Assembly: GCA_964035575.1 (NCBI GenBank)
Contig: OZ037838.1
Span: 124,001 to 188,000 of the forward strand
Length of the DNA: 64,000 nucleotides
From: Rhynchopus sp. YZ270_cl-10
Lineage: Eukaryota > Euglenozoa > Diplonemea > Diplonemida > Diplonemidae
Direction of reading: 5' to 3'
Positions 54,000 to 64,000 of the stretch are shown piece by piece; position 1 is the stretch's first letter, and every line of letters begins with the position of its first letter. Made by a program: the position numbers and the translations under genes. The notes under the pieces were generated by a model that made no database searches, was not told the DNA's origin, and worked only from the letters and a program-made list of their open reading frames with translations.

Positions 54000-56900
54000 G
54001 ATATACTTTTTGAAAACCCTTTTTTGCACCCACAGAAGTGGGGGTACCCTGGGTGGTGGAGGTGGTGGGAAGCGAATATTTGGGGCAGAAGTGACAAAAG
54101 GGAGAGGTGAGGGGAGAGCTTTTATTTGATCTTTGTAAAAAAAAAAACGAAAAAATTGCTATCCCCAAAACACACTTTGTCGACCCCCCACAGCCTCGAG
54201 TGTTGTCGATATCTGATCGACAGCTTCTCCTTTCACCATGCGTAACGGATGCAGATGGGGTATCTGTGGTCCCGTTGCAATAACACAAAAAATGTGTAGA
54301 GTTGTTATCCTCTACCGAAGCTCTCACGCCAATCCCCCTGAGAGCTGTAGGTGAAGTGTTGAGGGGGGGAGCTCGACTAATGGCCTGCGTCGACAGTGTA
54401 CAGAGAAATATCCTGTCGATATTAAAGCTTGTTCGGTTAACTGCGCAAAGGGTGTCTGGGGAAGAAAAAAGGATCAAAAAGGGGCAAAAAAAGGGAGCAA
54501 AAAGAGTAGGGTGGGTGGGTGGTCAAACCAGGGAGAAGGTACGGGGAATTCGGGGGGGGGGGGGTGGTATCGGAATTTCATGGTTTGAGGCAAAAAACGT
54601 GTTGCCAAACCAAAATTCTTACACCACCCTACGGTAGAAGAAGAACGGGAGAAATACGGGGAATTTGGGTTCCTATCACACCATATGGGGGTATAAGGTG
54701 TGGAGGCCTCTCCCTCTCGTGCTTAGTAGTCTTGTGAAAAGGGTGCAAAATGCTTTGATTGACTAAAAAAAAAAAAAAGAGGAAGTTGTAAATGCAAACG
54801 TCTGTGGGACGGAGGCACTCCGAATACGCAACGAAAAAAAGATATTTTAATTTGTGAGTATTTACTTATGCAAGAAGAAGAAGAGAAAAAAGTTTTTGTG
54901 AACGCAATAAAAAGGAAAAACACTAATGAGCGACTTTCAATGGTAATACACAAGCCTTGAAGGTTGTGGGTTTGCGGGGAAAAAAACTTTGTGTATCAGG
55001 AACAAGAACGAACTACAAGGAGGTTAAACTCCTAGTAAGACGAGCAAAAGGTGAAAGATGAAAAAATAAAAATAAAAAAAAAACAGCTTTTTTGGGGCAA
55101 ATAGCTACCACACAACCCTACTTATGTTTAGACAAACCAAAACTTCGGACAAATATTAGCTGCGAGAACTCCCCCTTTTTTGGACCTCAAAAGGAATACA
55201 AAAAAAGTTCAAAAATCCCGACTTTTACGGTCGCCACTTGATCTTGATAACCTCGACTAGGAAAGGGGAATATGATTTTCGTTGAACGCAGCCAAAACAG
55301 TGTCTGAATTAGCGCAATGTGATTTGAAGGGGGGGGAAGAAAACAGTCGGTATCAGGCGATTATAAACAGCTGTATTATTCGAGTTTCTAATGACACTGA
55401 GTAGGGGAAAAAAGGGGGGGGGAAACACCTTGTTTTGGCATAAAGCCGCACCAGACTCTTGAAGTATTTTTTCCCCCCAAACACCCAGAAACCTACAATC
55501 CTCAGTGCTCTCTCACTCCACTTTTTTTTTGAAAAATTCTGGTTTTTTTTATGGAGCTTCGTGAGACGCCCCAATCCTGGATTCTTAAACGATGACACTT
55601 TTTTTTTTTTGAAAAAATAAAAAATCACTGCGCCCGCTCTCAGACAGCTTCCTGCCATTTTGCTGTCCGAAGAGAGATGCCTTCCACTCACTCTTAGCTG
55701 TGCCCTACTTTGCCCCTTTTCCATGTCTGCCATCTTTTCTCTTTCGAAGCCCATTTTTTTTGTTGTGGCTGTATCCAAATATCCACAACGTTTTTTTTTG
55801 CTTTGGGCCTGTATCATCAAGTCTCAAGAACAAGAACAGAATAATACACTGAAGATGAATGTACCTCTCTCGTGCACATTACACATCAAGAATAAATCAC
55901 AGAGAAAAGGGTTAAGTGAAGTTGATAGTTGGTGCAAACGCCCCCTCCCTGGGGACGTGTGAAATAGATTTAAAAAAAAAAGAAAATTGTAGAGTAGAGC
56001 GTGACATATTCTTCCAGGGGGGAAAAAAAAGGGACTAAACATTCGCAAAATATAAAAAAAGTTTTTTTTGAGATGATCCTAAGCCTCTCGTGCTTCGCCA
56101 CCTTTTTAACAATAGGTTGTAATAGTGGACTCTAGCCAATTCCCATTGGTTCTTCATGTGGGAGGGTACTTAAAAAGTTGGTTTATCGATGTTCGTCGTT
56201 AGTTGAACATTGATGAACAAAACGACAAACTTTTGGTTCGTCGACAAAAAAAAACCAAAAGTTCGTCTGCACAGTATGTCTAGGGTGGCTACACTAATAC
56301 AACCAAGGTTTCAAAAAAAAAGAACTATTAGTCGCCAAAAAAATCACCACTGATAGGTAGATGCTTCCTCTTTTTAGAGTCGCTCTGAAATTGTGCTTTT
56401 TTGAAAGGTGTGCACGAAGATACGTATCCGAGCACTCCACGTTTCATAGAAATATTAGGTTCCAATATACTTTCCAAAGAACAGAAGAAAGTACAAGGAC
56501 ATAGAAAAAAATGAACAATTTAAAAAAAAAAAATCCCCCATTTTGTTTTTGTATACCCACAAAGTACTTTTTTTGTCCTATTTTATTAGGCTAAAAAAGC
56601 ATCAAAAAAATCTTGATGTTTTTTTTCACCTGACAGTTGATTCAATCAAAATTGGGGACGTTCAAGGAAATGAGAGTTCCCCCAGGGGAAAAGGAAAAGG
56701 GACGGAAACGCATGGTGTCAGTGGCCAGCACGGAATCACCTAGATTAAAATGGCGTTCTTCCTGTGCTCACATACTGTAAAGCATCACGCCCCTCTCGTT
56801 TGTCTGAGATAACGAACGCAGAAGAGGTACCTTAAGCTTCTTGTTTTGCTGGTTACTAAGTTAGCCATAAAAAAAGAAAGAAATTATTTCATATACTATC

Positions 56901-57193
56901 TGTTCTACTGAATAGAAGGTATAACAGGGTGCACTAAATGTACCCCAAACTTTTTGAAAAGAAAGAACGAACTGCGTTCTGCCACGTTCCACCCCCCATG
57001 CCAGAGTCGTTACCGATCCGCTCAGGCATCTGAAGGGCTCGCTTTTGTCGCAATCATAAAAAGAAAAACAAAAAATATATTTTGACTTGAAATACAAAAG
57101 CCTTCTCAGTGACAGTGTACCTTGGTGCATGACCGGTGCACCGGGGTGGGGGGAAAAAACACTCGATAACAAAATTCCGCGGAAAGGGGAGGG

Positions 57194-57227
<34 letters not shown>

Positions 57228-58162
57228 AAAAGTTGGAGGGGAAAAAAATAGGTGAAAAAAGGAATTGTGACCAGGTGGAAAAAGAACACCACATATATGG
57301 TGAAAGGTACCTTATCTACTGCAGGCGACACAGAGCAAAGAGGTGTGGGCTTTTGATAGACAAAAAAGGCAGGCGCAGAGTGCATTCATTGCACACCAAG
57401 ACACACGGGAGCGGGATGAGGGAAGGTTCATTGCCTCTTGACCATGACGGCGCCCATACGACCTTTTGGCTGTTGTGAAAAACACTGTGAACTCCCGTTC
57501 ATGTGCATGTTCAAAAAAAAAAAGTCTTTTTGAAAAAATAGAAGGTTTTCCACCTGCCTGAAATTTTGGAGTTTAGTTTAAATCACCAAAACTCCACCAA
57601 ATTTCGGGACAAGCGTTTCTGCGGACTCAAGCAAAGGTGAACATTTGCTCGATCGCCTTCAAAAAAAAACAAAGACTTGAAAGATGGATGGACTTCTTGT
57701 CCACACATCGAAATAAAAAATGAAAAAAATGCAGCAAAGTTGAACACAAAAACCCTGCTGTGAACGCACACAACCCCACAACCGCACGACGCCGTATGTC
57801 TCATGTCATGACATGTCACGTGCCTGAAATGACAAGTAAATAAATGACAAAACAACCACTTATCAATGATCAAGTCGTTGCTTGTCACCATGTTATTTCA
57901 TGTCATTTCCACTTGTCTGACACGAGAGTACTACGTCGTACAGAGCTGGGGGTGATGGGGGACAATATTATAGCCATATAGGGTTGTGGAAGTTATCTAA
58001 GAGGGATATGCTCGGACAGCCTAGTTAAAGGCATGGGCTTGGTTTCTTTGTTCATATTGTTGTCTTTGTTGACTTTTTTTTTGAGGGGGGGAACTGACAG
58101 AATGAACGTCCAGTTTGGTTATTTTCCTTTCACCTCTACAACTACACACTCTTTCCACCAAA
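54000..58162. other. Gene-poor intergenic region, ~4.2 kb
   Basis: No convincing coding region or RNA gene is seen. It holds many A/T homopolymer runs, a 14-nt G run near 54550, two TACGGGGAATT copies (54539 and 54655), a short perfect inverted repeat near 56228-56262 (AACTTTTGGTT ... AACCAAAAGTT) and a 30-nt T run. Open frames up to 174 codons are low complexity and lack any family resemblance. Short spliced genes cannot be excluded. Confidence 0.55.
57197..57226. repeat. 30-nt T homopolymer
   Basis: Thirty consecutive T. It could be a simple repeat or the poly(A) tail of a minus-strand retrocopy, but no element body or target duplication is recognisable to its right. Confidence 0.8.
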
Positions 58163-61100
58163 TCACACTGAAGCCGAAGAAAACTCATTTGAGTTGTGAA
58201 GCTCTTCCTCATCGGCCATAAGGATGTCCGACAGCTGGACAGTGCCCTGTGCACGTTTGCGCTGCATAACGAAGGCAGCCATACCACCACACAGCACAAG
58301 GGCAATAGCGCCGATGAGGACCGGCAGCCACCACATGCTGCTGTCTCCGTCAGAGTCGGGTGCAGGTGTCTTAGCAGCACCACGCAGAGGAACGTCCGTC
58401 ACATCCACAGGCGTGGTGGTGGGTGTCCCCGTGGGTGCCGTGGTGTCAGGTGCTGTCGTGTTGCTAGGCGCAGTCGTGTCCGGTGCATACGTTTGCATCG
58501 GCGGCAGTGCTGTGGGTGCTGCGGTGTCGGGTGCAGTTGTGTCAGGAGCCGAAGTGGATGGAGCAAATGTTTGCATTGGCGGAAGTGCCGTGGGTGTGGC
58601 CGTCATCGGTGCTGTGGTTGCAGGTGCAGAAGTGTCCGGTGCCGATGTCGGTGGTGAGTTCGTGGATGGGGCAAACGTTTGCATTGGGGGAAGTGCCGTG
58701 GGTGCAGCAGTCATCGGTGCTGTGGTGGGTGCAGTTGTGTCAGGAGCCGACGTGGATGGAGCAAATGTTTGCATTGGCGGAAGCCCTGTGGGTGTGGCCG
58801 TCATCGGTGCTGTTGTGACAGGCGCAGATGTCAGGGGTGCAGCAGTCATCGGTGCTGTGGTGGGTGTAGTTGTGTCGGGTGCCGATGTGGATGGAGCAAA
58901 TGTTTGCATTGGCGGAAGCCCTGTGGGTGTGGCAGTCATCGGTGCTGTTGTTACAGGCGCAGATGTCAGGGGTGCAGCAGTCATCGGTGCTGTGGTGGGT
59001 GTAGTTGTGTCGGGTGCCGACGTGGATGGAGCAAACGTTTGCATTGAAGGAAGTGCTGTGGGTGTGGCAGTCATTGGTGCTGTTGTTGCAGGTGCAGAAG
59101 TGTCAGGAGCAACGGTAACGGGCGCAGTCGTCATCGGGGCCATTGTTACAGGCGCAGATGTCAGGGGTGCAGCAGTCATCGGTGCTGTGGTTGCGGGAGC
59201 AGTTGTGTCGGGTGCCGACGTGGATGGGGCAAATGTTTGCATTGAAGGAAGTGCTGTGGGTACGGCAGTCATCGGTGCTGTCGTTGCAGGTGCAGAAGTG
59301 TCAGGAGCAACGGTAACGGGCGCAGTCGTCATCGGAGCCATGGTTGCGGGAGCAGTTGTGTCGGGTGCCGATGTCGATGGGGCAAATGTTTGCATCAGGG
59401 GAAGCCCCGTGGGTGCTACTGTGGGTGGCGCCATTGTGTCAGGTGCTGAAGTTACTGGCGCAATCGTGTCTGGCGCTGTGGTCGCTGGAGCCATCGTCAA
59501 CGGAGATGTCGTATCTGGTGCTGACGTCAACGGTGCTGTGGTCATTGGTGCTGTGGTGACAGGTGCCATCGTCGGGGCAAGTGTTTGAAGGTTGCTGCTG
59601 CAGCCTCGTGTACCTTCAACAACAGCACCAACAGTGGTGGACCATGCGCCGTTCACGTCATCCTTCACAACCCAGAAGAAAGCTCCACCGTTGCACGCAT
59701 GCTGAGCCTTCAGCTCGTTCATCACACTCACACCAGCAGCAGCATCTGCATTGGACCCCGTCGCCGAGCAGTCTGCAATGCAGAACCCAAACACCACGCG
59801 TGTTGCATCTCCGCTGAACACATCGTCCACAAGCGTCTTGAAGTGTGCACCAGCAGACGGACGTCCACCAGCACCAACAAGCCCGTCAGTTGCAGGGCGT
59901 GTGTCTGCGTTGTAGTACTGAGGCAGCACGAAGTCAACAGACGCAGCCATCTCTTTCATCACAGTGAAGTATGCAGTGCTAGACTTCAGGTCCGACTCCA
60001 TGGGGGCATGGGTCACAAGGCTGCCAGCAGGAAGTTCCTGCTTCAACCCGACGGTCACGTCCTTCAGAAACTTCTGCGCCTCTGCACCACGTGTGAAGCC
60101 ACGTGACCCGCCGTTCTCGTAGTAATACTCGTAGTCGATGTCCACACCGTCAAAGTTCTGTGCTGTCACAATCGACTTCAGCTGCGACACCACGTGTGCC
60201 TCCTTCCCGAAGCAGTAGTCCCAGCAGTCGTTCACGTCGCCTGCCCAGGACCCGCCCATCCCAGCTCCACCGAAGGACACAATCACCTTCTTCCCTGCCG
60301 CACGCCACTTCGTCACCAGGTCTGGCTTTGCCTGGTTTGCGCACACAGGCACAGGCGAACCGATGTTGCACGCAGCATCGCAGTTGTTCTTTGACGCAGC
60401 CCATGTGTACGTCACAGCGAACGAGATCATGATGTGAGTGTAGTGCTCCAGCTGTTTGTCTGTCGGGCAGTCCTGCCAGTTCCCCAAGAAGGCAATCATA
60501 CGAGAGTCCCCCGTCGTTGGTGCCGGCACCACCACAGGTGCAGGTGCGGGTGTAGGTGGTGCAGCTGTCGGTGGGGCAACTGTTGTACCTGGAGCGAGAT
60601 TGCTGCAGCCTCGTGTACCTTCAACAACAGCACCAACAGTGGTGGACCATGCGCCGTTCACGTCATCCTTCACAACCCAGAAGAATGCTCCACCGTTGCA
60701 CGCATGCTGAGCCTTCAGCTCGTTCATCACACTCACACCAGCAGCAGCATCTGCATTGGACCCCGTCGCCGAGCAGTCTGCAATGCAGAACCCAAACACC
60801 ACGCGTGTTGCATCTCCGCTGAACACATCGTCCACAAGCGTCTTGAAGTGTGCACCAGCAGACGGACGTCCACCAGCACCAACAAGCCCGTCAGTTGCAG
60901 GGCGCGTGTCTGCGTTGTAGTACTGAGGCAGCACGAAGTCAACAGACGCAGCCATCTCTTTCATCACAGTGAAGTATGCAGTGCTAGACTTCAGGTCCGA
61001 CTCCATGGGGGCATGGGTCACAAGGCTGCCAGCAGGAAGTTCCTGCTTCAACCCGACGGTCACGTCCTTCAGAAACTTCTGCGCCTCTGCACCACGTGTG

Positions 61101-62599
61101 AAGCCACGTGACCCGCCGTTCTCGTAGTAGTACTCGTAGTCGATGTCCACACCGTCAAAGTTCTGTGCTGTCACAATCGACTTCAGCTGCGACACCACGT
61201 GTGCCTCCTTCCCGAAGCAGTAGTCCCAGCAGTCGTTCACGTCGCCTGCCCAGGACCCGCCCATCCCAGCTCCACCGAAGGACACAATCACCTTTTTCCC
61301 TGCCGCACGCCACTTCGTCACCAGGTCTGGCTTTGCCTGGTTTGCGCACACAGGCACAGGCGAACCGATGTTGCACGCAGCATCGCAGTTGTTCTTTGAC
61401 GCAGCCCATGTGTACGTCACAGCGAACGAGATCATGATGTGAGTGTAGTGCTCCAGCTGCTTGTCTGTCGGGCAGTCCTGCCAGTTCCCCAAGAAGGCAA
61501 TCATACGAGAGTCCCCCGTCGTTGGTGCCGGCACCACCACAGGTGCAGGTGCGGGTGTAGGTGGTGCAGCTGTCGGTGGGGCAACTGTTGTACCTGGAGC
61601 GAGATTGCTGCAGCCTCGTGTACCTTCAACAACAGCACCAACAGTGGTGGACCATGCGCCGTTCACGTCATCCTTCACAACCCAGAAGAAAGCTCCACCG
61701 TTGCACGCATGCTGAGCCTTCAGCTCGTTCATCACACTCACACCAGCAGCCGCATCTGCATTGGACCCCGTCGCCGAGCAGTCTGCAATGCAGAACCCAA
61801 ACACCACGCGTGTTGCATCTCCGCTGAACACATCGTCCACAAGCGTCTTGAAGTGTGCACCCGCAGACGGACGTCCACCAGCACCAGCAAGCCCGTCAGT
61901 TGCAGGGCGCGTGTCTGCGTTGTAGTACTGAGGCAGCACGAAGTCAACAGACGCAGCCATCTCTTTCATCACAGTGAAGTATGCAGTGCTAGACTTCAGG
62001 TCCGACTCCATGGGGGCATGGGTCACAAGGCTGCCAGCAGGAAGTTCCTGCTTCAACCCGACGGTCACGTCCTTCAGAAACTTCTGCGCCTCTGCACCAC
62101 GTGTGAAGCCACGTGACCCGCCGTTCTCGTAGTAGTACTCGTAGTCGATGTCCACACCGTCAAAGTTCTGTGCTGTCACAATCGACTTCAGCTGCGACAC
62201 CACGTGTGCCTCCTTCCCGAAGCAGTAGTCCCAGCAGTCGTTCACGTCGCCTGCCCAGGACCCGCCCATCCCAGCTCCACCGAAGGACACAATCACCTTT
62301 TTCCCTGCCGCACGCCACTTCGTCACCAGGTCTGGCTTTGCCTGGTTTGCGCACACAGGCACAGGCGAACCGATGTTGCACGCAGCATCGCAGTTGTTCT
62401 TTGACGCAGCCCATGTGTACGTCACAGCGAACGAGATCATGATGTGAGTGTAGTGCTCCAGCTGTTTGTCTGTCGGGCAGTCCTGCCAGTTCCCCAAGAA
62501 GGCAATCATACGAGAGTCTTCGGCGCTCACACACAGGGCATGCAGCAGCAGCACTGCCATTAGAGTAAGGACACGCATTGTTTGTGTATGGCCTGTCAT
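58163..62599 (-). CDS. Membrane-anchored protein with three tandem GH18 chitinase-type domains
   Basis: 1478 aa from the first ATG (62599); a second at 62578 (MRVLTLMAVLLLHALCVSA) gives a neater signal peptide. Three GH18 domains repeat every 335 aa (1005 bp) and are almost identical. Each keeps VIVSFGGAGMGGSW, the catalytic DGVDIDYE (Glu at ~154, 489 and 824) and DFVLPQYYN. Cysteines in each domain suggest disulfides. Linkers are Pro/Ala/Thr-rich. Residues ~1005-1415 are a Thr/Ser/Pro/Ala mucin-like stalk with TFAPSTSAPDTTAP repeats, followed by one membrane helix (LPVLIGAIALVLCGGMAAFV), a basic stop-transfer QRKR and a short acidic tail (MADEEELHNSNEF). It is likely a type I surface or lysosomal protein that cleaves beta-1,4-GlcNAc polymers such as chitin, held away from the membrane. 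Near-identity of the domains implies recent duplication or gene conversion. Confidence 0.95.
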   Translation of the reverse strand: MTGHTQTMRVLTLMAVLLLHALCVSAEDSRMIAFLGNWQDCPTDKQLEHYTHIMISFAVTYTWAASKNNCDAACNIGSPVPVCANQAKPDLVTKWRAAGKKVIVSFGGAGMGGSWAGDVNDCWDYCFGKEAHVVSQLKSIVTAQNFDGVDIDYEYYYENGGSRGFTRGAEAQKFLKDVTVGLKQELPAGSLVTHAPMESDLKSSTAYFTVMKEMAASVDFVLPQYYNADTRPATDGLAGAGGRPSAGAHFKTLVDDVFSGDATRVVFGFCIADCSATGSNADAAAGVSVMNELKAQHACNGGAFFWVVKDDVNGAWSTTVGAVVEGTRGCSNLAPGTTVAPPTAAPPTPAPAPVVVPAPTTGDSRMIAFLGNWQDCPTDKQLEHYTHIMISFAVTYTWAASKNNCDAACNIGSPVPVCANQAKPDLVTKWRAAGKKVIVSFGGAGMGGSWAGDVNDCWDYCFGKEAHVVSQLKSIVTAQNFDGVDIDYEYYYENGGSRGFTRGAEAQKFLKDVTVGLKQELPAGSLVTHAPMESDLKSSTAYFTVMKEMAASVDFVLPQYYNADTRPATDGLVGAGGRPSAGAHFKTLVDDVFSGDATRVVFGFCIADCSATGSNADAAAGVSVMNELKAQHACNGGAFFWVVKDDVNGAWSTTVGAVVEGTRGCSNLAPGTTVAPPTAAPPTPAPAPVVVPAPTTGDSRMIAFLGNWQDCPTDKQLEHYTHIMISFAVTYTWAASKNNCDAACNIGSPVPVCANQAKPDLVTKWRAAGKKVIVSFGGAGMGGSWAGDVNDCWDYCFGKEAHVVSQLKSIVTAQNFDGVDIDYEYYYENGGSRGFTRGAEAQKFLKDVTVGLKQELPAGSLVTHAPMESDLKSSTAYFTVMKEMAASVDFVLPQYYNADTRPATDGLVGAGGRPSAGAHFKTLVDDVFSGDATRVVFGFCIADCSATGSNADAAAGVSVMNELKAQHACNGGAFFWVVKDDVNGAWSTTVGAVVEGTRGCSSNLQTLAPTMAPVTTAPMTTAPLTSAPDTTSPLTMAPATTAPDTIAPVTSAPDTMAPPTVAPTGLPLMQTFAPSTSAPDTTAPATMAPMTTAPVTVAPDTSAPATTAPMTAVPTALPSMQTFAPSTSAPDTTAPATTAPMTAAPLTSAPVTMAPMTTAPVTVAPDTSAPATTAPMTATPTALPSMQTFAPSTSAPDTTTPTTAPMTAAPLTSAPVTTAPMTATPTGLPPMQTFAPSTSAPDTTTPTTAPMTAAPLTSAPVTTAPMTATPTGLPPMQTFAPSTSAPDTTAPTTAPMTAAPTALPPMQTFAPSTNSPPTSAPDTSAPATTAPMTATPTALPPMQTFAPSTSAPDTTAPDTAAPTALPPMQTYAPDTTAPSNTTAPDTTAPTGTPTTTPVDVTDVPLRGAAKTPAPDSDGDSSMWWLPVLIGAIALVLCGGMAAFVMQRKRAQGTVQLSDILMADEEELHNSNEFSSASV
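58390..59590 (-). repeat. Repeats coding for the Thr/Ser/Pro stalk
   Basis: This is imperfect tandem DNA inside the chitinase-type gene. The basic step is 15-18 bp (xTTAPx or xSAPDT). A larger cassette containing TGCATTGGCGGAAG (the GLPPMQTFAPSTSAP segment) recurs at least eight times. Length is likely variable between alleles. Confidence 0.85.
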
Positions 62600-63141
62600 G
62601 GCGTGTGTGATGTGTACGTACCCTTTGCTATTCAACAACCCGTTGCCGGTAAGCGATACCACCTCGAGCACAGTCTCAGCAAGACTCTTCTTTGAGTAAC
62701 AAGTTACACACGTACAAGTCTACAAGTCTACCGCAGGCTGGGATGTGCCAGGATTGAACAGGAGCCCCTTGCGATAGCGTCATGAGACGGACTGGTCACG
62801 AACTGTGTGTCGGGAGAGTAAAAAACAGGGGGTGGTTCCTGCACCTTTTTTTATATATCAACATTGCCTGGAGGGCAACCTACCGATGATCGGAGGGCCC
62901 TAAGACATGAACACGATAACCACGTAAGCACACTGGGGTCAGGGGAGGGGGGAATAAGGGAAAGCTTGAACAGACCAAACTCCAACAAAAAGAAACGTTA
63001 CGATGAACCCAAACCTGGCGTGCTAAGTCACCTAATAAAAAGAATGCTTGGAGAAAGCCTTCTGTACACAACCACATCAAAAACAAGAAAAAGAGAGCGA
63101 AGAAAACTCACAACATATCAACGTTGCAACACTGTGCACAT
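62600..63141. other. Intergenic between esterase and chitinase-type genes
   Basis: This holds the 3' region of the esterase gene and the promoter side of the chitinase-type gene. A tandem ACAAGTCTACAAGTCTAC occurs near 62713. A copy of the recurrent motif (GATGAACCCAAACCTGGCG) is at 63002. No gene recognised. Confidence 0.5.
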
Positions 63142-64000
63142 CTACTCCGCACAGAGGGGCGAGACTGCGAGAGGCCCGAACGGCTTTATTGGGATGCCCA
63201 TATCGTTGACGACTGCACAGGAGGGGAAGGCGCCGTGGGCGTAGCGCACTTCCCAGATTGGGTTGTTCGTGTCGTAGGACGCACCAAGGTCGATGTTGAG
63301 GAGCAGGTCTGTGCCGTCGGGCTGGATTGTGGCGGAGTGCCACGTGTCGCCTGTCCAGACGGACCCCGTCGACACCTGCGCAATGCCGTACGCAACACCC
63401 TCCAGCCCCGCCTGCGTCACATTGCAACACGTCGGCGACTGCACCAAACACTCCGTCGAAGGGACCAGACTAATCTTCTTGTTGTTGTCCAGCCGCAGAC
63501 GCACCTGAGCAATGTGGCTTGCACCACTCAATGTCGGCAGCTGCGACACGCATGCGGACTGAAGCACCGGGCCGTCCGCATTGACGGCGCTCTTCGGATA
63601 GGCAGTCTCAAGCACCTTCCAGCCAAGGCGCTGTCCAACGAGTGTCTTGTGTTTGGAGTGGATTGTGGACGAGCCCTGGTCGTAGGAGACTGCAAGCCCG
63701 ATGTCGGGGAGGGTGCGCTGGACGTCGTCCTGCGCCATGCGGATGTCGCCGTAGTTGCAGAAGTCTGCATAGCACTGCCCCGTGTTGCCGCTGTCGCATG
63801 CGTGCAGCTGCACCAGGTTGAAGGGAAAGGCCTGCTTGAAGGCACGACGCCACGAGCTGATCATGTTCATGAAGAGACAGCGGTAGTTGCCCCGCGTCAG
63901 GTGGTAGCCCTCGTTCATGTTCGCCTCGCCCTGGTACCACATCACGGACCGCACCGAGGTGCCCACCAGCGGCGAGAGGATCTGGTTGAACAGCGTGCCG
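63142..64000 (-). CDS. Sialate O-acetylesterase, C-terminal part (5' end outside window)
   Basis: The frame is open to the window edge, so about 285 residues of the C-terminal part are seen. The start and the N-terminal GDS-like block lie beyond. Visible motifs match the SGNH/SASA esterase family. LFNQILSPLVGTSVRSVMWY followed by QGEANMNEGYHL corresponds to the conserved (V/I)-x-WYQGE segment, FPFNLVQLHACD follows, and SSTIHSKHKTLVGQRLGWKV carries the expected catalytic His region (IHSKHK, like IHPRDK in the human enzyme). IWEVRYAHGAFPSCAVVND plus MGIPIKPF closes the fold. The enzyme removes 9-O-acetyl groups from sialic acids, in lysosomes or outside cells. It neighbours a GH18 gene on the same strand. 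Confidence 0.9.
   Translation of the reverse strand, partial: GTLFNQILSPLVGTSVRSVMWYQGEANMNEGYHLTRGNYRCLFMNMISSWRRAFKQAFPFNLVQLHACDSGNTGQCYADFCNYGDIRMAQDDVQRTLPDIGLAVSYDQGSSTIHSKHKTLVGQRLGWKVLETAYPKSAVNADGPVLQSACVSQLPTLSGASHIAQVRLRLDNNKKISLVPSTECLVQSPTCCNVTQAGLEGVAYGIAQVSTGSVWTGDTWHSATIQPDGTDLLLNIDLGASYDTNNPIWEVRYAHGAFPSCAVVNDMGIPIKPFGPLAVSPLCAE

Noticed and set aside
57197-57226. T30 run as the tail of another retroposed element
   Set aside because: No element body or target duplication could be recognised beside it.
55353-57385. Frames of 155 and 174 codons on the minus strand
   Set aside because: They are low-complexity Lys/Phe-rich translations of homopolymer-rich DNA with no conserved motif.
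58224-59588. Plus-strand 454-codon Val/Gly/Ala-rich frame
   Set aside because: It is antisense to the Thr/Ser/Pro stalk of the GH18 protein and open because of the codon repeat.

Overview
The window is nuclear DNA of a eukaryote, most likely a free-living or parasitic protist. Support comes from two eukaryote-type tRNA genes with Pol III T-run terminators, a spliced eIF5 gene with a GTATGT...CAG intron, PLAC8, ankyrin and MFS genes, a membrane-anchored triple GH18 protein and a non-LTR retrotransposon with a poly(A) tail. All eight recognisable or plausible host protein genes, both tRNAs and the retrotransposon lie on the minus strand. One-strand gene order is reminiscent of Euglenozoa and some other protists, but I cannot assign the species.

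Layout. 1-280: tRNA-Ser(UGA) and tRNA-Lys(UUU). 293-30404: about 30 kb of satellite DNA broken only by a 1.3 kb non-satellite island (2999-4340). The satellite has two related faces. One is a homogeneous 577-bp tandem array (4341-18499, about 24 copies). The other is a mosaic of three modules (called A, B and C here) in 750-, 898- and 1751-bp combinations, part of it inverted (19455-21597). 30423-41998: an 11.6-kb full-length-looking LINE on the minus strand, inserted in a 9-bp minisatellite whose copies flank it on both sides. 42.6-64 kb: ordinary gene space with a Ser/Pro-rich basic protein, an ankyrin protein, eIF5, a PLAC8 protein, a ubiquitin-like/leucine-rich-repeat protein, a 397-bp heptamer satellite, an MFS transporter, the triple chitinase-like protein and the 3' part of a sialate O-acetylesterase.

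The most unusual parts are these. (1) The LINE encodes one giant protein (about 3430 aa) that combines two OTU-type cysteine protease domains, a C2H2 finger, reverse transcriptase, a restriction-like endonuclease, a second zinc cluster, a coiled coil, hydrophobic segments and a very long Ser/Asn repeat. (2) The satellite modules are joined again and again at the short word ATTT/GATTT, and each carries its own hairpins. A near copy of the left end of module B lies in the eIF5 intron. (3) The 577-bp array has a binary base variant whose order repeats exactly in two successive blocks of eight units. Each 577-bp unit carries a 26-bp-arm hairpin with a TTC loop and a G-quadruplex-prone tract.

The host genes show no obvious operon logic. 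The GH18 protein and the sialate O-acetylesterase are neighbours and both act on amino-sugar glycans, which may hint at a role in feeding on, or remodelling, extracellular glycans.
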